DNA of 64,000 nucleotides from JAGNZR01 sp051652785 (GTDB lineage: Bacteria; Fusobacteriota; Fusobacteriia; Fusobacteriales; Fusobacteriaceae), in assembly GCA_051652785.1 (NCBI GenBank), contig JBOFUX010000041.1, positions 1-64,000 on the forward strand. Reading direction: 5' to 3'. Positions 26,289 through 34,796 of this stretch are shown one piece after another. Under the pieces are notes generated by a model. It worked only from the letters and a program-made list of their open reading frames with translations. It was not told where the DNA came from and did not search any database. How positions within the stretch are numbered: position 1 is the first letter of the stretch; each line of letters begins with the position of its first letter. The position numbers were made by a program, and so were the translations under genes.

Positions 26289-27779
26289 TCACCTCATATT
26301 TTTCTTAGTTATTTTCTTTAATCTTTTTGCTAACTTCAATGTTAAATCTTCCTCTTTAAATCTCCATTGCCAATTTTCTGATGATGTTGAAGGTATATTC
26401 ATTCTTGAGTTATTGTCAAGTCCTAATAAATCTTGCATTTGAGTTAGTGCCATTAAAGATTTACTACTCCAAACAGCTTCTATAAACTTCCAATTTATTT
26501 CATCAGAAATAACAAACTCCATTTCACCTAAATACTCATCACATTTTCTCTTGTCTGATTTTTTTACATTCTCATACCAACCTACAACGGTTTCATTATC
26601 ATGAGTTCCTGTATATGCAACTGAATTTTCTAAATATTTATGTGGTAAGTAATCACTTTCTTCTTTAGAATCAAAGGCAAATAATAAAATTTTCATTCCT
26701 GGGTAACCACTTTCAATTAACAATTGCTGTACTTCTAATGTTAAAAAACCTAAATCTTCTGCTATTATTGGCATATCTCCTAAAGAATTTTTTATTGTGT
26801 TAAACAATTTAATTCCCGGTCCTTTTTCCCATTGCCCTTTAGCAGCAGTTTTTGAATTAGCAGGAATAGACCAGTATGACTCAAAACCTCTAAAATGATC
26901 AATTCTTACAATATCATGAAGATTAAAACAAGATTTTATTCTTTCTACCCACCATACATATTCATTTTTCTCTATATTAGACCAATCGTATAAAGGATTC
27001 CCCCATAATTGTCCATCAATACTAAAATTATCTGGAGGACAGCCTGCTACTCTGGTAGAATTTTTATTTTTATCAAATAAAAACATCTCACTTTTGGACC
27101 ATGCATCACTGCTGTCAGAAGCTACAAATATAGGAATATCACCTATAATTTTTATATTCTTTGAATTAGCATATTTTTTTAATTTTTTCCATTGTTTATA
27201 GAATATGTATTGTAGAAAAATATAGAACTCAATCTCTTTTTTCAATTCTTTTTTTATATTTAATATGGATTCTTTTTCTCTATTTTTATATTCACTTGAC
27301 CACTCATTCCAATTTTTTTGATTAAATTTTTCTTTTAATGCCATAAATAAACAGTAGTCTTCTAACCAATATTTTTCTTTTTTTTGAAAAATAATTGTTT
27401 CTTTTGATCTATTTTTTTTTATAAAACATTCATAAGATTTTCTTAATATAGGAAATTTATAAGTATATATATCCCCATAATTTATACTTCCTTTCTTATT
27501 TATTCTTTCTAAAATCTCTATATCTTCTCTTTCTAAAAGTTCTTCTTCCACTAAATTTTCTACATCAATAAAATATGGATTTCCTGCAAAAGAAGAAAAT
27601 GATTGATAAGGAGAGTTCCCATATCCAGTTGGTCCTATTGGAAGTACTTGCCACAATTTTTGTTCTGCATTTTCTAAAAAATCTACAAATTCGTATGCTT
27701 TTATTCCTAAATCCCCAATTCCATATGCACTAGGAAGGGAACTTATATGTACAAGTATACCACTTTCTCTTTCGAACAT
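26289..27779 (-). CDS. malQ: 4-alpha-glucanotransferase (amylomaltase)
   Basis: GH77 enzyme of 496 aa that transfers maltosyl and longer units between alpha-glucans and releases glucose. Nucleophile Asp in 'VRIDHFRGFESYW', acid Glu in 'IIAEDLGFLT', and Asp in 'YTGTHDNETVVGW' are all present. The N terminus 'GILVHISSLPSAYGIGDLG' is typical. It follows the PTS gene by 15 bases and precedes the TrmB gene, and together with GlgP gives glucose and glucose-1-phosphate from maltodextrins. Confidence 0.96.
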   Translation of the reverse strand: MFERESGILVHISSLPSAYGIGDLGIKAYEFVDFLENAEQKLWQVLPIGPTGYGNSPYQSFSSFAGNPYFIDVENLVEEELLEREDIEILERINKKGSINYGDIYTYKFPILRKSYECFIKKNRSKETIIFQKKEKYWLEDYCLFMALKEKFNQKNWNEWSSEYKNREKESILNIKKELKKEIEFYIFLQYIFYKQWKKLKKYANSKNIKIIGDIPIFVASDSSDAWSKSEMFLFDKNKNSTRVAGCPPDNFSIDGQLWGNPLYDWSNIEKNEYVWWVERIKSCFNLHDIVRIDHFRGFESYWSIPANSKTAAKGQWEKGPGIKLFNTIKNSLGDMPIIAEDLGFLTLEVQQLLIESGYPGMKILLFAFDSKEESDYLPHKYLENSVAYTGTHDNETVVGWYENVKKSDKRKCDEYLGEMEFVISDEINWKFIEAVWSSKSLMALTQMQDLLGLDNNSRMNIPSTSSENWQWRFKEEDLTLKLAKRLKKITKKNMR

Positions 27780-27794
27780 TTTTACAACCCCTTT

Positions 27795-29423
27795 TTATCT
27801 ACCTAATTTTTCTAAGATATTATTTTTTATATTATCTGCTTTAGAACCATAAACAGCTTGTACACCACTATCTTTAACTATTAAACCTATTGATCCTGTT
27901 TTTTTCCAATCTTTTAATTCTCCAACTAAAGTTTTATTTTTTATAGTCACTCTAAGCCTTGTCATACAAGCGTCTACTTCTAATATATTATCTCGACCAC
28001 CTAATAAAGCTATTATTTCATTAGCTATTTTCCCCTCTTTATTTATCAAAAAATTATCCTCTATATTTTCTTCATCCTCTATATAGTTTCCTTTTCTCCC
28101 AGGAGTTGGCAAATTATATTTTTTTATTATTATATTAAATAAAGTATAGTTTAAAAAGAAAAACACTATACAAGCAATTACAAAATTTATTAAATCCTTT
28201 GTTAACCCAGCCTTTAGCATAAGAGGAACTCTTGATATAAGTTCTAAAAATCCAAAAGAATGAACTCTTAAAGATACAACATCTGCTATTGCAAAAGCTA
28301 CTCCAGTTAAAATAGAATATGCCACATATAAAATAGGTGCTATAAACATAAACATAAACTCTATTGGTTCAGTAACTCCAGTTAAAAATACCGCTAGCAT
28401 AGCTGAAAAAAATATTGTTTTATATTTTTCTTTTTTATCTTTATCTACATTATTTAACATAGCAAAACCTATTCCTAATAAAGAAGCACTAGATAATATC
28501 ACCTGTCCCACTTTAAATCTTGCTGGAACAACGGTAAGTAACAAATTTTTATAACCTTCTACATCTCCTGATATTTTTAAATTATTTAAATCTGTTATCC
28601 ACGCTAACCATATCGGATCTTGACCTGCTATAATTGCGCCAACTCCAGTTCCAGTTAATACTTTATATGTTCCCCCTAAATCTGTATAGTTCATAGGTAT
28701 TGTTAACATATGATGAAGTCCAAAAGGCAGTAATAATCTTTCCAAAGTTCCATATATAAAAGGAGCAATAACAGGTGCTGAATTTCTTGATGTTGCTATC
28801 CACTGCCCAAAATAATTTAACCCCCACTGAATAAACGGCCATAAAATAGAAAGTAAAATTGCTACAATAGTAGAAAGAACAATTACTACAAAAGGAACAA
28901 ATCTTTTTCCATTGAAGAAATCTAATGATTTAGGTAATTTATTATAGTTATAGTACTTATTAAAAATTACTGCTCCTAAAAATCCAGATAATATTCCTAC
29001 AAATACTCCCATATTTAAAGCTGGTGCTCCTAAAACCATAGTAAAGTAATTTTTAACTAAAAGCTCTTGTCCTGTAAAAGATTTTACAATTGTAGTTCCC
29101 TCAGTTAGCATTCCTGCATCTATTGAGAAAATACTTCCTGATATTCTATTTATGAGAATAAATGTCATTATTCCGGCGAAAGAACCTCCGGCTCTTTCTT
29201 TTGCCCAAGACCCTCCAATCGCTATTGCAAAAAGAATATTTAAGTTTACTATTATAGCCCAACCCATATCTTCCATTACTCTACCTACTAATCCAAGCTC
29301 TGTTCCCCCTATTAATTTTCCTATTGAAACCATGAGCCCTGCAGCTGGCATAACTGCTATTACTACAATTAAAGATTTTCCAAATTTCTGCCAAAAATCA
29401 AAAGAGATTAATTTTTTTTTCAT
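27795..29423 (-). CDS. PTS EIICB component, maltose/glucose type
   Basis: 542 aa. EIIC membrane domain (about 1-420) with 'AGLMVSIGKLIGGTE' and 'LERLLLPFGLHHMLTIPMN', a hydrophilic linker, and a C-terminal EIIB domain (about 455-542) whose phospho-Cys486 lies in 'EVDACMTRLRVT'. No EIIA domain is attached, so a general EIIA-Glc must serve it. The EIIC sequence looks like MalX/maltose-type permeases rather than PtsG. First gene of the operon with malQ, trmB and glgP. Confidence 0.9.
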   Translation of the reverse strand: MKKKLISFDFWQKFGKSLIVVIAVMPAAGLMVSIGKLIGGTELGLVGRVMEDMGWAIIVNLNILFAIAIGGSWAKERAGGSFAGIMTFILINRISGSIFSIDAGMLTEGTTIVKSFTGQELLVKNYFTMVLGAPALNMGVFVGILSGFLGAVIFNKYYNYNKLPKSLDFFNGKRFVPFVVIVLSTIVAILLSILWPFIQWGLNYFGQWIATSRNSAPVIAPFIYGTLERLLLPFGLHHMLTIPMNYTDLGGTYKVLTGTGVGAIIAGQDPIWLAWITDLNNLKISGDVEGYKNLLLTVVPARFKVGQVILSSASLLGIGFAMLNNVDKDKKEKYKTIFFSAMLAVFLTGVTEPIEFMFMFIAPILYVAYSILTGVAFAIADVVSLRVHSFGFLELISRVPLMLKAGLTKDLINFVIACIVFFFLNYTLFNIIIKKYNLPTPGRKGNYIEDEENIEDNFLINKEGKIANEIIALLGGRDNILEVDACMTRLRVTIKNKTLVGELKDWKKTGSIGLIVKDSGVQAVYGSKADNIKNNILEKLGR

Positions 29424-29484
29424 TTTTCACATCTCCCTTTAATTAAATATATTTAAATATGTTGTATAATTATTACTACTTTTT

Positions 29485-29513
29485 ATTATAGTTCTTTATT
29501 TTTTAATTTTCAA
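29485..29513 (-). promoter_or_regulatory. Promoter of the PTS-malQ-trmB-glgP operon
   Basis: Minus strand: TTGAAA (29513-29508), 17-nt spacer, TATAAT (29490-29485). The palindrome ATATTTAAATAT (29449-29460) lies in the leader and could be an operator for the TrmB-type protein; that is inference. Confidence 0.75.
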
Positions 29514-29571
29514 GTTTTTTCATTAAAAATCAACACTTTAAAGACAACAATAAAACAAAATTTTCTAAAAA

Positions 29572-29620
29572 AATATAAAAAGAGCTCATGTGGATAGAGA
29601 TCCAGAGCTCTTTTTATATT
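29572..29620. terminator. Terminator after thiP
   Basis: Sixteen-base perfect arms (29572-29587, 29605-29620) with an inner TGGAT/ATCCA pair and T-tracts on both sides; it lies 19 bases after the thiP stop. Confidence 0.85.
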
Positions 29621-29638
29621 TTTTACTAATTATTTTTA

Positions 29639-31174
29639 TTAATCTTTTTCTAATATTTTTTGTGAAATATAAAATATTATTATTAAAAAAATTAATGTTA
29701 TTGTATTTAGTGCTGAACTTTCTAAAAATTTCTTTTCTGATATTAAAGAATAATTTACCAGGGGAATAGTAGGAAAAACTCTTGATATTTGCATTGTGTA
29801 TCCTATCGTAAACTCTCCAAATAAAATTGCAAATATTTGCATAAATATCCATAAAAAAACTCTTTTTAATAGTGGAAATTCAATATATATAAAATTTGTA
29901 AAATAATTTACTCCATCAAGTTGCGCAGCTTCTAAAACTTCACTATTAAAATTTTTAATATAGCTATACATAAAAGAATAGGCAAGAGGAAGAGAAACTA
30001 GTACATAACCTTGAATTAAAATTATAGACAAAGGAATATTAAAAGAAATATTTAAATAAATTAATGTTATTCCTAAAAAACCACTAGAAATTCCAAATGT
30101 AGAATATACAATAAAATTTGTAAATTTATTATATGTTTTTATCATAAAATATGAAAGAGCAGTTACTATTAAACTACCAATAAGAGATAGGAAAGTTGAA
30201 TTTAATATCCCTTTAATAACTGGATATGTTTCATTAAATTTTGAAGAAAATATTATTTTATAATGTTCCAATGAAAACTTTCCAATATAAAAATTATAAA
30301 AACTAAAAGTGAAACTAACTAATATAATTAAAATTAAAATTAAAAAATATAAAACTGAAATATATTTAAAAATATTAGTTGTTTTTTTTAGATATTGAGT
30401 ACCATTTAGTTCATATTCAGAGATTTTTATACTTAAAGTATTAATAAAAATTAAAATTAAAGATTGAACTCCACCTAAAATCATAACTTTTGTAAAATCA
30501 AAACTTCCAATTAAAGTTGTTGCTATTTCTGCTTCTATAGTTGTATATTTAGCTCCACCTAAAGCGAAAACTAGAACAAAAGATGTAAAAGAATAAAGAA
30601 AAACTAAAAAAGAGGCTCTATATATTTGTGGTAGTATCAAAGGTAATTTTATTTTAAAGAATATTGTATACTCTTTCGTTCCTGCTATTTGTGCTTCTTC
30701 TTCTATTTCCTTGGGAATAGATTTTAAAGCCTCTGCAATATATTTTAATAAAATAGGTGAATTGTAAAAACAGTTAGCTATTATAATACTAGTTAAGCTA
30801 TAATTTATTCCACTTTTTTTCAGAAAAGGTATGCTGAAGATAATACTAAAGGACACTATTGCTGATATTGGTGGAAACATAAATGGTATAAAAAATAATT
30901 TATCCAATACTCTAGTTAAGATATTTTTATTATACGCCATATAATAAGACGGTATTATTGTTATTATCAAAGAAAAAATAACAGTTAGTATCCCTTGTTC
31001 AACAGAGTTTTTCAAAGTAAAAAAATCAAAATTTCCTGAAATAAAAAAATTTATAAACTCTTTACCTACAAAAAAATCCTTTGTAAATACATATAATGGT
31101 ACTATCCAAATAATAAAATAAAACAAATTAAATAAATTATTTTTTTTTCTATTTTTATAAACTAAATTAAACAT
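29639..31174 (-). CDS. thiP: Thiamine-type ABC transporter permease, two-domain
   Basis: 511 aa with about twelve membrane segments, a duplicated BPD_transp_1 fold as in ThiP and FbpB. Two EAA loops are present: 'EEEAQIAGTKEYTIFFKI' and 'VLEAAQLDGVNYFTNFIYI'. It follows thiB by 34 bases under a TPP riboswitch, which supports thiamine or TPP as substrate. An ATPase gene (thiQ) does not follow: a terminator comes next. AGAAAGG precedes the ATG at some distance, a weak ribosome binding site. Confidence 0.85.
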   Translation of the reverse strand: MFNLVYKNRKKNNLFNLFYFIIWIVPLYVFTKDFFVGKEFINFFISGNFDFFTLKNSVEQGILTVIFSLIITIIPSYYMAYNKNILTRVLDKLFFIPFMFPPISAIVSFSIIFSIPFLKKSGINYSLTSIIIANCFYNSPILLKYIAEALKSIPKEIEEEAQIAGTKEYTIFFKIKLPLILPQIYRASFLVFLYSFTSFVLVFALGGAKYTTIEAEIATTLIGSFDFTKVMILGGVQSLILIFINTLSIKISEYELNGTQYLKKTTNIFKYISVLYFLILILIILVSFTFSFYNFYIGKFSLEHYKIIFSSKFNETYPVIKGILNSTFLSLIGSLIVTALSYFMIKTYNKFTNFIVYSTFGISSGFLGITLIYLNISFNIPLSIILIQGYVLVSLPLAYSFMYSYIKNFNSEVLEAAQLDGVNYFTNFIYIEFPLLKRVFLWIFMQIFAILFGEFTIGYTMQISRVFPTIPLVNYSLISEKKFLESSALNTITLIFLIIIFYISQKILEKD

Positions 31175-31208
31175 ATATCAAAACCTTTCTTTTTTTATTT
31201 TTTTATTA

Positions 31209-32171
31209 TTAATTCGTTCTTAAAATTTCTAGAAGTTCTTTTTTCCATCTTTCTAAGTTTTTTATGGCCTCTTTACTATCTAATTTTACTATTTTATTAG
31301 AGAGTGGAATATAGGCAAATTCATTTTCTAATTTAATTTCTGTTACTGGTAGCATGTAGTTTTTTTTCATTATTTTTTCTTGTGCTTCTGGTGTCAAAAG
31401 GTAATCTATAAATTTTTTAGCTCCCTCTTTTATAATCTTTTTCTTAGTCAATCCAGCACCTTCAAGGCATAAATAAGCTCCTTCAATAGGAATTATTGTG
31501 TCATATTTAGGGTTTTCTCCTTCATAAAAAAAAATATTACTTGTTGCAAAACCCATCATCATTGGTGCTTCTCCTGTTTGAAATTTTGCAAAAGAATCAT
31601 CCCAATCAGAAGCTGTAGTTAATATTGCTGGAGTTAATTCCTTCCAAAATTCTTGCCATTTATCTCCATAAACTGCAATTGTCCAAAGCATTATTTCTTG
31701 TCCTGTAGATGATCGCGGATCTTGAATTAAAAGTTGTTTTTTTAATTTTTTTAATTCTTCAAATGATTTAGGTGGATTTTTTAATCGTGTTCTATCATAA
31801 TTTATTCCTAATAAACTGTAATCAAAAGGAGTTATATATCCCTCTTCGTCCATTAGATATTCAGACTTTTCTATATTTTTCAAATTTGGTGATATATACT
31901 TTTCTAACAAACCTTCAGATTTAGCCAGTTCTCCACTAACTAAACTTAATGATAAAACTACATCTGATTGAGGATTATTTTTTTCTAGCTTCATTCTTGG
32001 GACTATACCTTTCATTCCAATAAATTTTATTTCATCTCCTGTTTTTTTTTTAAAATCTTCTTTAAATTCTTTTTCTAACCATTTCATTGATTCAGGAGCA
32101 TAAATAACAATAGTTTCTGCAAAGATATTTAAAGAGATAAAAGCTACCATTAGTAATATTAATTTTTTCAT
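31209..32171 (-). CDS. thiB: Thiamine-type ABC transporter substrate-binding protein
   Basis: 320 aa. Signal peptide 1-18 ('LILLMVAFISLNIFA'), no lipobox. The mature part has the iron/thiamine-binding fold: 'IVIYAPESMKWLEKEFKEDF', 'PQSDVVLSLS', 'PFDYSLLGINYDR', 'LLIQDPRSSTGQEIMLW'. The last block is strongly ThiB-like. Directly under a TPP riboswitch. Start ATG with AGGAG upstream. Confidence 0.88.
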   Translation of the reverse strand: MKKLILLMVAFISLNIFAETIVIYAPESMKWLEKEFKEDFKKKTGDEIKFIGMKGIVPRMKLEKNNPQSDVVLSLSLVSGELAKSEGLLEKYISPNLKNIEKSEYLMDEEGYITPFDYSLLGINYDRTRLKNPPKSFEELKKLKKQLLIQDPRSSTGQEIMLWTIAVYGDKWQEFWKELTPAILTTASDWDDSFAKFQTGEAPMMMGFATSNIFFYEGENPKYDTIIPIEGAYLCLEGAGLTKKKIIKEGAKKFIDYLLTPEAQEKIMKKNYMLPVTEIKLENEFAYIPLSNKIVKLDSKEAIKNLERWKKELLEILRTN

Positions 32172-32207
32172 TCTTAACTCCTATAATTTTTATACAAATA
32201 AAATAAA

Positions 32208-32240
32208 AAAAAGCTGTAATTTTCACAATTACAGCTTTTT
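32208..32240 (-). terminator. Riboswitch expression-platform terminator
   Basis: Fourteen-base arms (32208-32221 and 32227-32240) with a 5-nt loop, followed on the minus strand by a T-tract. It sits between the TPP aptamer and thiB and is the expected OFF structure when TPP binds. Confidence 0.85.
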
Positions 32241-32255
32241 GAGTATATTCCGCTA

Positions 32256-32328
32256 TATTCTTTCCCTTTCTAGAATTACCTAGCAGGTTAAAACGGTATA
32301 ATCTCAGCACAAAGGCACCCGTGAATCT
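32256..32328 (-). promoter_or_regulatory. TPP (THI-box) riboswitch aptamer
   Basis: Read on the minus strand: GGGTGCC (near 32320-32314), GCTGAGAT (32309-32301), AACCTG (32289-32284), GGTAAT and AGGGAAA (near 32268-32262). These are the conserved THI-box blocks in the right order and spacing. Controls thiB-thiP by transcription termination. Confidence 0.92.
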
Positions 32329-32334
32329 ATATAT

Positions 32335-32363
32335 ATAGTACCAAGTTATCTTTTTTATGTCAA
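32335..32363 (-). promoter_or_regulatory. Promoter of the riboswitch-thiB-thiP transcript
   Basis: Minus strand: TTGACA (32363-32358), 17-nt spacer, TACTAT (32340-32335), ending just before the aptamer. Confidence 0.8.
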
Positions 32364-32399
32364 GAAATAAAAATGCAATTATTTATTAGAAATTAAAAA

Positions 32400-33425
32400 T
32401 TATTTATTTTTCAATTCATATAACTTAGAAATAAATTCATCTACATCTTCTTTATTACTATCAAACGAAGTTACTAATCTTATTTCGTTTTTTTCAACAT
32501 TCCAAATATAAAAATTACAAAACTCTTGTAAAGGTTTTATTATTTCTTTAGGTAATATTGCAAATACTGCGTTTCCTAGAACTTCATTTGTTATTTCTAT
32601 TCCTATATTCTTTAGCTGTTTCTCTAAATATTTAGCAGTATCATTTGCTTTTTTAGCACATTCATACCATAAATTATCCTTTAAATAAGGAATAAATTGT
32701 CCTGATATAAATCTCATTTTAGAAATTAATTGAAGATTTTGCTTTCTTATACTTTTAAAATCTTTTGCTAGTGATTTATTAAAAAATACTACTGCTTCTC
32801 CACACATAAGTCCATTCTTTGTTCCACCAAAGGACAGCACATCCACACCTAAATCTCCTGTCATTTCTTTAAAAGAATGCCCTAAAGACACTGCTGCATT
32901 AGCTAATCTTGCCCCATCCATATGTAAATACATATTATTTTCTTTTGCAAAATTTGATATTTCTCTTATCTCTTTTAATGAATATATTGTTCCTGATTCT
33001 GTTGTTTGACTAATTGATATTATATCTGCACTTGGTTTATGAAATGTATTTTTAAAATTTAACCATTTTTTAGCTAGTTCTAAATCTAATTTTCCATTTA
33101 CACTTGGAACAGAGAGTAATTGCATCCCTGTTATTTTACTTGGAGCTCCTGTTTCATCTTGAAGTATATGAGCACTCTCAGGACAAATAACAGCAGAAGT
33201 TTTTCCCTTCATTGCCTCTAGGGATAAAACATTTGCTCCAGTTCCATTTATTACAAAATAAACTTCTATATCATTACCAAAGTGCTTTTTAAATTCATCA
33301 ACTGCTTCTCTAGTTATGTCATCATACCCATAAGCTGATACATGACCAGTGTTTAATTCTACTATTTTTTCTAAAATCTTGTGATGAACTCCACTATAAT
33401 TGTCACTTGCGAAAGTTTTTTTCAT
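32400..33425 (-). CDS. ltaE: Low-specificity L-threonine aldolase
   Basis: PLP enzyme of 341 aa cleaving L-threonine to glycine and acetaldehyde. 'FASDNYSGVHHKIL' start, 'GTGANVLSLEAM', 'HMDGARLANAA' (PLP-contacting Asp) and the Schiff-base Lys in 'SFGGTKNGLMCGEAVVF' are present. Monocistronic: a terminator precedes it and the thi promoter follows. AGGAGG before the ATG. Confidence 0.93.
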   Translation of the reverse strand: MKKTFASDNYSGVHHKILEKIVELNTGHVSAYGYDDITREAVDEFKKHFGNDIEVYFVINGTGANVLSLEAMKGKTSAVICPESAHILQDETGAPSKITGMQLLSVPSVNGKLDLELAKKWLNFKNTFHKPSADIISISQTTESGTIYSLKEIREISNFAKENNMYLHMDGARLANAAVSLGHSFKEMTGDLGVDVLSFGGTKNGLMCGEAVVFFNKSLAKDFKSIRKQNLQLISKMRFISGQFIPYLKDNLWYECAKKANDTAKYLEKQLKNIGIEITNEVLGNAVFAILPKEIIKPLQEFCNFYIWNVEKNEIRLVTSFDSNKEDVDEFISKLYELKNK

Positions 33426-33465
33426 AAAAATCCTCCTTAATTACTTTATAAATTATTATACCATA

Positions 33466-33507
33466 AAAAAATGAAAATTATTTTTTCATTTTTAATTTTC
33501 ATTTTTT
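33466..33507 (-). terminator. Terminator after the ZraP-like gene
   Basis: Fifteen-base perfect arms (33466-33480, 33493-33507) around a 12-nt loop with flanking T-tract on the minus strand, 13 bases after the stop at 33520. Confidence 0.75.
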
Positions 33508-33519
33508 TATAATATATTT

Positions 33520-33912
33520 TTAGTTTTGGTCTTTTTTTATTTCTGCTTCCATCATGTTATAATTATCGTACCCTTCTTTCATCATTACTGTTCTATTTTT
33601 TGCTTGCATTTGAGCTATTTCTAAATTAATTTTCTCAACTGCTTTCCAATCAACATTATCATTTAACATTAGTTTTCTTATTGCTATTCTTTTTTCCTGT
33701 ATTATTATTCTATTTTGTTGCTCTTCCCTTGTTAGAGTTCTTCTTCCAAACCTTGTATTTCCCATCATACCAGTTCCATTCTGATGCTCGTATCCCGAAT
33801 TATTATGATGCCCATATTCTGAATTTTTATATCCTCTTCCATGAGTTCCAAAACTATTGGCAAAAGTCAATGTCCCCAAAGCTAATACACCTATTAATAA
33901 CATTTTTTTCAT
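33520..33912 (-). CDS. Small periplasmic protein, Spy/ZraP-like, His- and Met-rich
   Basis: 130 aa. Signal peptide 1-18 ('MLLIGVLALGTLTFA'). The mature N terminus is rich in Gly, His, Tyr and Asn (five His between residues 24 and 45), followed by a helical part (about 58-125) with 'LTREEQQNRI' and 'AVEKINLEIAQMQAKNR', the pattern of Spy/CpxP/ZraP-type helical-hairpin proteins (LTxxQ-like). A metal-binding or envelope-stress chaperone role is inferred. Single gene with a long inverted repeat just upstream of its ribosome binding site. Confidence 0.65.
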   Translation of the reverse strand: MKKMLLIGVLALGTLTFANSFGTHGRGYKNSEYGHHNNSGYEHQNGTGMMGNTRFGRRTLTREEQQNRIIIQEKRIAIRKLMLNDNVDWKAVEKINLEIAQMQAKNRTVMMKEGYDNYNMMEAEIKKDQN

Positions 33913-33924
33913 TTTACTACCTCC

Positions 33925-33962
33925 TAAGTGATATTCTATCTCTATAAATAGAATACCACTTA
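33925..33962 (-). repeat. Inverted repeat abutting the Shine-Dalgarno sequence of the ZraP-like gene
   Basis: Fifteen-base arms (33925-33939, 33948-33962; one mismatch) end at the AGGAGG of the downstream gene. It may be an operator, a leader hairpin, or the terminator of the upstream nfeD-like gene. Confidence 0.45.
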
Positions 33963-34024
33963 ACTATGTCATAAATATGTCAAAATAATATTATTTAAAA
34001 TATATTTAGCTTTTATTCTTTCAT

Positions 34025-34435
34025 TTAATTTTTTTTTACAACTAATTTGTTTCCTTCAATTTCAATAACTTCAACCATATCGTTTACTCTTATTTCTTCT
34101 TCAGATTTTATAGTCCAAGATTTTCCATCAAGATATACTCCATAATTTAGACTATCTTCAATTTTTTTCACTTTTACTATTTTTCCTCTAATTCTATCAA
34201 TATTTTCTTGCTTCTTATTCAATTTATTTACACTAAATTTTCTTAAAGCAATCATTGAACCAATTGAAACTACTATAAATAAAATCATTTGCCAAATTAT
34301 TGATGAATAAAAAATAGAATATAATAACGCTGAGAGGGCTCCTAAAGCGAACCAAATAGAGATTAAACCTGGTATTATTGCTTCAATGATGAGAAAAATA
34401 ACTGTTAACGCTCCCCATAAAATTGTAGTATTCAT
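34025..34435 (-). CDS. NfeD-family membrane protein
   Basis: 136 aa. Three or four hydrophobic helices at 1-70, then a C-terminal OB-fold domain (about 82-135; 'IRGKIVKVKKIEDSLNYGVY', 'DMVEVIEIEGNKLVVKK'), the short NfeD1b form without protease domain. These usually pair with an SPFH/stomatin protein; none is next to it. AGGAGG before the ATG. Confidence 0.85.
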   Translation of the reverse strand: MNTTILWGALTVIFLIIEAIIPGLISIWFALGALSALLYSIFYSSIIWQMILFIVVSIGSMIALRKFSVNKLNKKQENIDRIRGKIVKVKKIEDSLNYGVYLDGKSWTIKSEEEIRVNDMVEVIEIEGNKLVVKKN

Positions 34436-34527
34436 AAAAAAACCTCCTTAAATATTAAAAAATAAGTAGTTCCATAATTTTAATTAATTTTTTTGATAAA
34501 CATAAATGCTAAAAAATCTAGACACTA

Positions 34528-34788
34528 CTATTTTTTTAAACTCTTAATAGGTATATTAACTACTAATGCAGTTTTTCTATCTGTTTCTGCTAAATTTGAA
34601 ATCTCAATATTGAACTCTCCAGAATCAATTACAACATATTTTGAAATTATTTGAATTATTTCATCTCTCATTTTAGTCATTATTTCTTCTGGAATAATTG
34701 CTCTATCATGAATTAAAACTAATTTTAATCTATCTTTTGCAATATTTTTTGATTTATCTTTTTTAAATAATAAATTAAACATTCCCAT
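34528..34788 (-). CDS. minE: Cell division topological specificity factor MinE
   Basis: 86 aa. N-terminal 'FNLLFKKDKSKNIAKDRLKL' is the membrane/MinD-binding region; the C-terminal half forms the dimer domain. Stimulates MinD ATPase to drive pole-to-pole oscillation. Its Shine-Dalgarno AGGTGA overlaps the minD stop, eight bases before. Last gene of minCDE. Confidence 0.94.
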   Translation of the reverse strand: MGMFNLLFKKDKSKNIAKDRLKLVLIHDRAIIPEEIMTKMRDEIIQIISKYVVIDSGEFNIEISNLAETDRKTALVVNIPIKSLKK

Positions 34789-34796
34789 TTCATCAC

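Noticed and set aside
29586..29852. Minus-strand open frame overlapping the end of thiP
   Set aside because: Shadow in another frame of thiP and its terminator; thiP is supported by full-length membrane topology and both EAA loops.
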